Shown here piece by piece: positions 59,418 through 64,000 of a DNA stretch of 64,000 bases. The position numbers and the translations under genes are program-made. Numbering within the stretch: position 1 is the first letter of the stretch; each line of letters begins with the position of its first letter. The notes beneath the pieces are model-generated. The model saw only the letters and a list, made by a program, of their open reading frames with translations. It made no database searches and was not told the origin of the DNA. Origin of the DNA: Pedobacter sp. Leaf170 (GTDB lineage Bacteria > Bacteroidota > Bacteroidia > Sphingobacteriales > Sphingobacteriaceae); contig NZ_CAKLBP010000008.1 in NCBI RefSeq assembly GCF_920984665.1, positions 62,001-126,000 on the forward strand, given 5' to 3'.

Positions 59418-60587
59418 ATGAGAGTAGAGCATCAAATTAAAGCTTTTGAACAAATTTTATCGAGTTACGACGGCTCAATTCCACTTCATCGTTTTTTACC
59501 ATCTTATTTCAAACAAAATAAACAAATGGGCTCATCGGATAGGAGATGGGCAACCAGGCATTTGTATAGTTTTTTTAGGCTTGGTAAAGCGCTGCCCAGT
59601 TTAAGTAGCGAATTGCGTTTAAGCATAGCTGATTTTCTGTGTCACGATACTTTGAGCCTAATTGTAGAAAAGAATTTGCCAGGTCTAGTTGATTATATCC
59701 TTAGTCCACTTGAAGAAAAATTAGCCCTAATTGGAGCAGCGTACCCTGATTTTAATATAGCTGATGTTTACCCATTTCAGAATAATCTTTCAGAAAGCGT
59801 AAAAAAGGATGAGTTCAATTCATCGTTTTTTATACAGCCCGATTTATTTATTAGGGTAAAAGAGGAAGCTTCTATTGAAGTTAAAAATCAATTAGATAGC
59901 GCAGGTATAGGTTTTAAGGTGATTTCTGAAACGGCTATCGCACTAGCAAACGGTACTAAATTAGAAACGGTATTAACCAATGGTAAATATCAGGTTCAGG
60001 ATTTATCCTCACAACAAACAGGCTCGTTTTTTAAGCCACAAAAGTGGGATAAATGGTGGGATTGCTGTGCAGCATCTGGAGGAAAAACCTTATTGCTTCA
60101 CAGTTTGGAGCCAGTTGTTGAATTATTGGTAACTGATTTAAGAGAAAGCATTCTAACCAATTTAGATGAGCGTTTTGCCCAGGCCGGAATAAGAAAATAC
60201 CACAAAAAAGAACTCGATTTGCTTAAAAATAACGATCAGATTTTGCATCATTACGCATTTGATGGAATTATTTTAGATGCACCTTGCACAGGTTCGGGTA
60301 CATGGGGCAGAACTCCTGAAATGCTGACGTATTTTGAAGAAAAGAAGATTAATCAGTTCGCTTCTATTCAGAAATCTATAGTTAATAATGTTATAAAATA
60401 TCTAAAGCCAGGTAAGCCACTTATATACATTACTTGTTCAGCTTTTGCTGCAGAAAATGAGGATGTTATTAAACACATTACCGAGAATTTGCCTTTAACG
60501 CTAGAATCTATGGAATTGATTAAAGGTTACGAAAACAAGGCAGATACAATGTTTGTGGCAAGATTAATTAGAAAAGAACAAGATTAA
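59418..60587 (+). CDS. RsmB/NOP-family RNA cytosine-C5 methyltransferase
   Basis: The 389-residue enzyme has an N-terminal helical domain (about 1-135). The SAM-binding core has CCAASGGKTLLL, the DAPCTGSGTWGRTPE motif containing one catalytic Cys and ITCSAFAAENE containing the second. This two-cysteine layout marks RNA m5C methyltransferases, probably acting on 16S rRNA. It lacks a clear NusB-like domain match, so the E. coli name RsmB is not assigned. Confidence 0.88.
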   Translation: MRVEHQIKAFEQILSSYDGSIPLHRFLPSYFKQNKQMGSSDRRWATRHLYSFFRLGKALPSLSSELRLSIADFLCHDTLSLIVEKNLPGLVDYILSPLEEKLALIGAAYPDFNIADVYPFQNNLSESVKKDEFNSSFFIQPDLFIRVKEEASIEVKNQLDSAGIGFKVISETAIALANGTKLETVLTNGKYQVQDLSSQQTGSFFKPQKWDKWWDCCAASGGKTLLLHSLEPVVELLVTDLRESILTNLDERFAQAGIRKYHKKELDLLKNNDQILHHYAFDGIILDAPCTGSGTWGRTPEMLTYFEEKKINQFASIQKSIVNNVIKYLKPGKPLIYITCSAFAAENEDVIKHITENLPLTLESMELIKGYENKADTMFVARLIRKEQD

Positions 60588-60620
60588 AAATAATCGCTAA
60601 GGAGTCAATAGAATTTTTGA

Positions 60621-60728
60621 CTAAGAATGCTCTACCTTAGATTTAAGATTCTTTTTGATGTATTTTATGAGTTCAATAATTATTGAAAGCACACCAATTA
60701 TTAAAGTATATTCTTCAAAGCCGTTCAT
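60621..60728 (-). CDS. Candidate 35-residue single-TM protein
   Basis: A short frame on the minus strand runs from ATG at 60728 to TAG at 60621. The product begins MNGFEEYTLIIGVLSIIIEL and ends in a basic tail (KYIKKNLKSKVEHS), a charge pattern typical of a small membrane protein with the C-terminus inside. GAAAGG lies about 8 bases upstream of the ATG. It lies 52 bp after marC on the same strand. Chance is a real possibility at this length. Confidence 0.35.
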   Translation of the reverse strand: MNGFEEYTLIIGVLSIIIELIKYIKKNLKSKVEHS

Positions 60729-60780
60729 TATTTAGCCTTTCTATTTAGATAAATATACTCATATTTTGTTACAAGTTGTA

Positions 60781-61362
60781 TTACAGGCCTGTATTATTTC
60801 TAAATAATTTTATTGCAATAGCTAATAAAATCACCCCAAAAGCTTTACGTAAAATATTAAGTCCGGATTTGCCAAATAGCTTTTCTAATCGATTGGTATT
60901 CTTTAAAACGAAATAAACAAATAAAATATTAAGCAATATGCCCACTAAAATATTTTGTGTTTGATATTCTGTTTTTAACGATAAAAGGGTTGTCATAGTT
61001 CCTGCACCTGCTATTAGCGGAAATGCCAGTGGTACAATAGACACGGTTTCAGGCGCTTCTTCCTTAAAAATTGTTAAACCTAAAACCATTTCCATCGCAA
61101 TAAAAAAGATTACAAAAGAGCCGGCAATTGCAAAAGATTCTACATCAAGTCCGATTACTTTTAATAAAGATTCTCCTAAAAAAAGGAACAAAATCATCAA
61201 ACCTGCTGCAACTAATGAAGCTTTTTCTGATTCAATATGCCCAGCCTTGCGGCGTAACTGAATAATAACCGGTATCGATCCTAATATATCAATGATGGCG
61301 AAAAGCACCATTGTAGTGGTTAAAATCTGATTTAAATCGAACTTCATAAAATCAAGTTTCAT
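60781..61362 (-). CDS. MarC-family integral membrane protein
   Basis: The 193-residue protein has about six TM segments and the UPF0056/MarC pattern: FAIIDILGSIPVIIQLRRK near the start, then GSFVIFFIAMEMVLG and PLAFPLIAGAGTMTTLLSL. Despite the name, a role in multiple antibiotic resistance is not supported for this family and its function is unknown. It is the gene before the candidate 35-residue protein. Confidence 0.9.
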   Translation of the reverse strand: MKLDFMKFDLNQILTTTMVLFAIIDILGSIPVIIQLRRKAGHIESEKASLVAAGLMILFLFLGESLLKVIGLDVESFAIAGSFVIFFIAMEMVLGLTIFKEEAPETVSIVPLAFPLIAGAGTMTTLLSLKTEYQTQNILVGILLNILFVYFVLKNTNRLEKLFGKSGLNILRKAFGVILLAIAIKLFRNNTGL

Positions 61363-61416
61363 ATTGAGTTATTTTTAACAAAGGTATGGCATTTTGATTT
61401 ATTCAATACAGTTAAT

Positions 61417-62751
61417 CTAGAAATAGAATTGAGTTCTTAAGGTAAGTACGTTATCTCTCCTATCATTTTCATAACCAGGTATTTGGGTTGCTTCATTTTT
61501 AATCATATCGTAGTAAAGCACAGCTTTAAAGTGCGGATTAAAATGATGTAAAAAACCAAATCCAAAAGTGTCAAATCTAACATCCGCAGCTGATAAACCT
61601 TGTATCGAGTTAACGGCCATTCCTTTAACCTTAGCATTAGGATCGTAGTAATCGTACTTTAAAATAACTTGATTATCTGTACTGTTAAGCGTTTGCACAA
61701 AAGTAACATAAGCCCCGTTAAAACTTCTTGTATAATAAGGTAAGGCTATCGATTTATTATCTACGGGATAGGAACCAGGCGTAGTTGAGGTGGTTGAAGT
61801 TCCCGTTTGTAAACCAGAAATTACTTCTGCCCTTAGTTCTGATTTCCAGCTTTCTGATGTTGTTGAAAATTGAATATCAGTGCCATAATATCGTCTTGGT
61901 GCTATTGTGTTTATTGTTTTTGCCGAGGAATCTTTAACCATCGACCATAAATTATTAATGTTTTCCGTTTTATAACTTACAGGAAGGCGATGATTTAAAC
62001 CGCCTTGCAAAGTGCTTATCCCTCCGGCAATTGATAGTGGAATGCTTTTTATTATGTAAGGCTTGTGACTTAATCTGAAAATAAAATCTTTGCTGTTATC
62101 AAATTCGGCTGGTCCGGATAATCCTTGCCCGTTGTAAATGCCTAAATCAAATACAAAGTTTTTCAGCTTTGCACCTTTCCATCTAGGGTTTAAAGTAAAT
62201 GTTACGCCTAAATCACGTTCAGTTTTCATTAAAATTTGCGACATTCGTCCTCGTTCCGGTGCTTCACGCACAGATGAAGATAATTGAAGTTCGTTACCGA
62301 ACGGGCGGCCGGATAAGCCTAGGGTGACATATAAAAACTTCCATTTGTTTTCATAGTATCTGCCCCAGAAATCTCTCACTGCAACACCTTGTTCTGTTCC
62401 ATCAAATTGAAGTACAAAATAAGTTGATGGTGCGCCCTCATCTGTTAAAAGCATGTAATCGGCTCTAAGCCTTCCTCTTCTTAATCTAAAACGATTGCTT
62501 GTGTTTTCCCCAAAATTTCCACCTTGGTATTCGGCTTGTGTTCCATTGGATTGTGCAAGCTGAAATTGAGGTTGTAAATATCCGCTGAAAGAAAGTGAAC
62601 CGTATTTTTTTGATATGATTAGCAAATGGTTTACCGTGGTAGAATCCATAACATCATTTATTGTTCTTTGCGCCAATACCCTGGAAGAAAACAGGAATAC
62701 AGTAAGTAAAATGAGCAGGTAACGCATTTTGATTGTTAAATGATGATTCAT
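61417..62751 (-). CDS. Porin (OprO/OprP-like)
   Basis: The 444-residue protein has a signal peptide ending VLAQ; an internal ATG at 62727 would give a shorter, equally good signal. The mature protein shows GSLSFSGYLQPQFQLAQ, FRLRRGRLRADY and repeated aromatic beta strands ending LRTQFYF, which is the phosphate-selective porin pattern. It forms an outer-membrane pore; anion or phosphate preference is only inferred from the family. It lies downstream of the APC permease, separated by a terminator. Confidence 0.85.
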   Translation of the reverse strand: MNHHLTIKMRYLLILLTVFLFSSRVLAQRTINDVMDSTTVNHLLIISKKYGSLSFSGYLQPQFQLAQSNGTQAEYQGGNFGENTSNRFRLRRGRLRADYMLLTDEGAPSTYFVLQFDGTEQGVAVRDFWGRYYENKWKFLYVTLGLSGRPFGNELQLSSSVREAPERGRMSQILMKTERDLGVTFTLNPRWKGAKLKNFVFDLGIYNGQGLSGPAEFDNSKDFIFRLSHKPYIIKSIPLSIAGGISTLQGGLNHRLPVSYKTENINNLWSMVKDSSAKTINTIAPRRYYGTDIQFSTTSESWKSELRAEVISGLQTGTSTTSTTPGSYPVDNKSIALPYYTRSFNGAYVTFVQTLNSTDNQVILKYDYYDPNAKVKGMAVNSIQGLSAADVRFDTFGFGFLHHFNPHFKAVLYYDMIKNEATQIPGYENDRRDNVLTLRTQFYF

Positions 62752-62811
62752 CGAAAATTTTTTTCAAAGTTAGAGCAAATAAATCCCTAACGAAATTATT
62801 AGCATAAAAAA

Positions 62812-62832
62812 AGCCCCGATAAATTCGGGGCT
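62812..62832 (-). terminator. Rho-independent terminator of the right-edge permease gene
   Basis: A perfect 8-bp stem (AGCCCCGA / TCGGGGCT) with a 5-base loop lies 18 bp after the stop codon and is followed on the minus strand by seven T. Confidence 0.85.
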
Positions 62833-62849
62833 CAAAAAATTTATTTAAT

Positions 62850-64000
62850 TTATAACTGTGGTTTAGGTGGGTCTGTTGGTTCAACAACAATACCTTTATT
62901 TCCTAATACCGAATTTTTCTTACCATATAAGAAGTAGATTGCAACACCTAATCCCATCCAAATTGCAAGTCTAATCCAAGCTTCAATTGGTAATGAAGAC
63001 ATTAGATAAACACATACAACAATACCCATAATTGGCACAAATGGAACTAATGGCGTTCTGAAAGGGCGAGGTCTATCCGGGTCAGTTTTACGCAATAACA
63101 TTACGCCGATGCAAACTAAAGAAAAGGCGAACAATGTACCTATAGATACCATGTGGCCTAAATCTGTTACCGGAACAAAACCTGCAAAAATACTCACAAA
63201 AACCATGAAGAATAAGTTTGTTTTAAATGGAGTTCTGAATTTTGAATGAATGCTGCTGAAGAATTTAGGTAATAAACCATCTTTAGACATTGTATAGAAT
63301 ACACGTGACTGGCCCATTAACATTACTAAAATTACTGAAGTATAACCAGCAAGAATAGCAATGATTAAACCCATTTGTAACCAGCCGTAACCTGTAACTT
63401 TAAATGCTGTTGCGGCAGGAGAAGCATCACCTTTAAATACTGAGAACGGTACTAAACCTGTCATTACGTGTGCGAATAAAACGTAAAGGATTGTACACAC
63501 CACCAATGAACCCAAAATACCAATTGGCATACCTTTTTGAGGATTTTTAGCTTCCTGAGCTGCAGTTGATACTGCATCAAAACCGATAAAAGCAAAGAAT
63601 ACTAATGCTGCACCGGCTGCAATACCTGAAATACCAAATTCACCTTTAACACCAGTGTTTTCTGGAATATATGGCGTGTGGTTAGCAGGATTGATGAATT
63701 TCCACCCAAGCGTAATAAAAATAATTACTACAGCTACTTTTACAATAACTAAAATGTTATTAAGGCTTGCAGATTCTTTGGTTCCTCTAATTAGCATTAA
63801 TGATAAAAGGGAAACGATTACCACAGCCGGAAGGTTAATTCCACCGCCATCTACCTCAGCAAAAGATTTTGATAAAGAGAGGGGCATCTGCATTCCGAAT
63901 TCGTGAAGTAACTTATTGAAATATCCTGACCAGGAAACACCTACTGTGGCAGCTCCAAGGGCATATTCCAATACTAAATCCCAACCGATAACCCATGCCA
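62850..64000 (-). CDS. APC-family amino acid permease, 5' end outside the window
   Basis: The frame stays open to the right edge, encoding AWVIGWDLVLEYALGAATVG before the first internal start candidate (TTG at 63971), so the gene continues beyond the window. The visible 383 residues hold AFIGFDAVSTAAQEAKNPQKGMP and LLPKFFSSIHSKFRTPFKTN, hallmarks of the cationic amino acid transporter group. It is a paralogue of the permease at 30348-32297 (EYALGAATVGVSWSGYF versus EYSIGNITVAISWSDYF) but lacks that protein's large C-terminal insert. Confidence 0.92.
   Translation of the reverse strand, partial: AWVIGWDLVLEYALGAATVGVSWSGYFNKLLHEFGMQMPLSLSKSFAEVDGGGINLPAVVIVSLLSLMLIRGTKESASLNNILVIVKVAVVIIFITLGWKFINPANHTPYIPENTGVKGEFGISGIAAGAALVFFAFIGFDAVSTAAQEAKNPQKGMPIGILGSLVVCTILYVLFAHVMTGLVPFSVFKGDASPAATAFKVTGYGWLQMGLIIAILAGYTSVILVMLMGQSRVFYTMSKDGLLPKFFSSIHSKFRTPFKTNLFFMVFVSIFAGFVPVTDLGHMVSIGTLFAFSLVCIGVMLLRKTDPDRPRPFRTPLVPFVPIMGIVVCVYLMSSLPIEAWIRLAIWMGLGVAIYFLYGKKNSVLGNKGIVVEPTDPPKPQL

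Overview
The window is AT-rich DNA from a member of the Bacteroidota, most likely a Pedobacter-like member of the Sphingobacteriaceae. Three things point there. Many genes are preceded by a TAnnTTTG -7 element, the Bacteroidota primary-sigma signature, and few have a Shine-Dalgarno site. The gene content includes a T9SS sorting domain protein, a PorT-like protein, GLPGLI proteins, CarboxypepD_reg/TonB-type outer-membrane barrels and a split transketolase. The bamA neighbourhood (nadK, DUF6089-like, uppS, bamA, two Skp-like genes, murI) also fits. No rRNA, tRNA, CRISPR array, prophage or insertion sequence was seen. Both window edges cut genes: the kbl 3' end on the left and an APC permease on the right.

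Layout. 0-3.3 kb: kbl end, pheS, a lipoprotein resembling a Rieske domain without its ligands, a TetR regulator and a class II Fic protein. 3.4-8.5 kb: an ABC exporter pair, carA, panB and an RluA-type pseudouridine synthase. 8.5-12.5 kb: a lipoprotein, an OmpR/histidine-kinase pair and a class III aminotransferase. 12.5-18 kb, the most unusual locus: an orphan LytTR response regulator diverges from an operon encoding a small secreted two-cysteine protein, two GLPGLI proteins and an outer-membrane barrel. Between them lie two perfect 19-bp direct repeats 21 bp apart, the geometry expected for LytTR binding. 18-19.7 kb: an ECF sigma operon with an anti-sigma-like protein carrying three VP..YF repeats. 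20-25.6 kb: split transketolase, Bcp peroxiredoxin, M23 peptidase, FAH protein and a T9SS cargo. 25.9-34.9 kb: Kup, a 50-residue GldL-like protein, an MscS channel, an APC permease and an OM barrel. 35-41.7 kb: M3 peptidase, UbiA-type prenyltransferase, EngB, UbiE, PorT-like protein, SDR and YqeY. 42-51 kb: the envelope biogenesis cluster. 51-64 kb: a PurF-like enzyme, a repeat-rich gap, LysE, FucP-type MFS, dCMP deaminase, guaA, a PBP-like lipoprotein, an RsmB-type methyltransferase, MarC, a porin and a partial APC permease.

Two sequence-level themes stand out. First, several intergenic regions are degenerate or perfect tandem arrays with a 7-bp period, often running directly into the stop codon of the upstream gene. 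The extreme case is twelve perfect CCCTAAA units (the plant telomere heptamer) after the M3 peptidase gene. Second, several genes have a -7 box ending only 3-9 bp before the ATG, which implies leaderless or nearly leaderless mRNAs. All functional calls come from reading the translated sequences; no database search was run.
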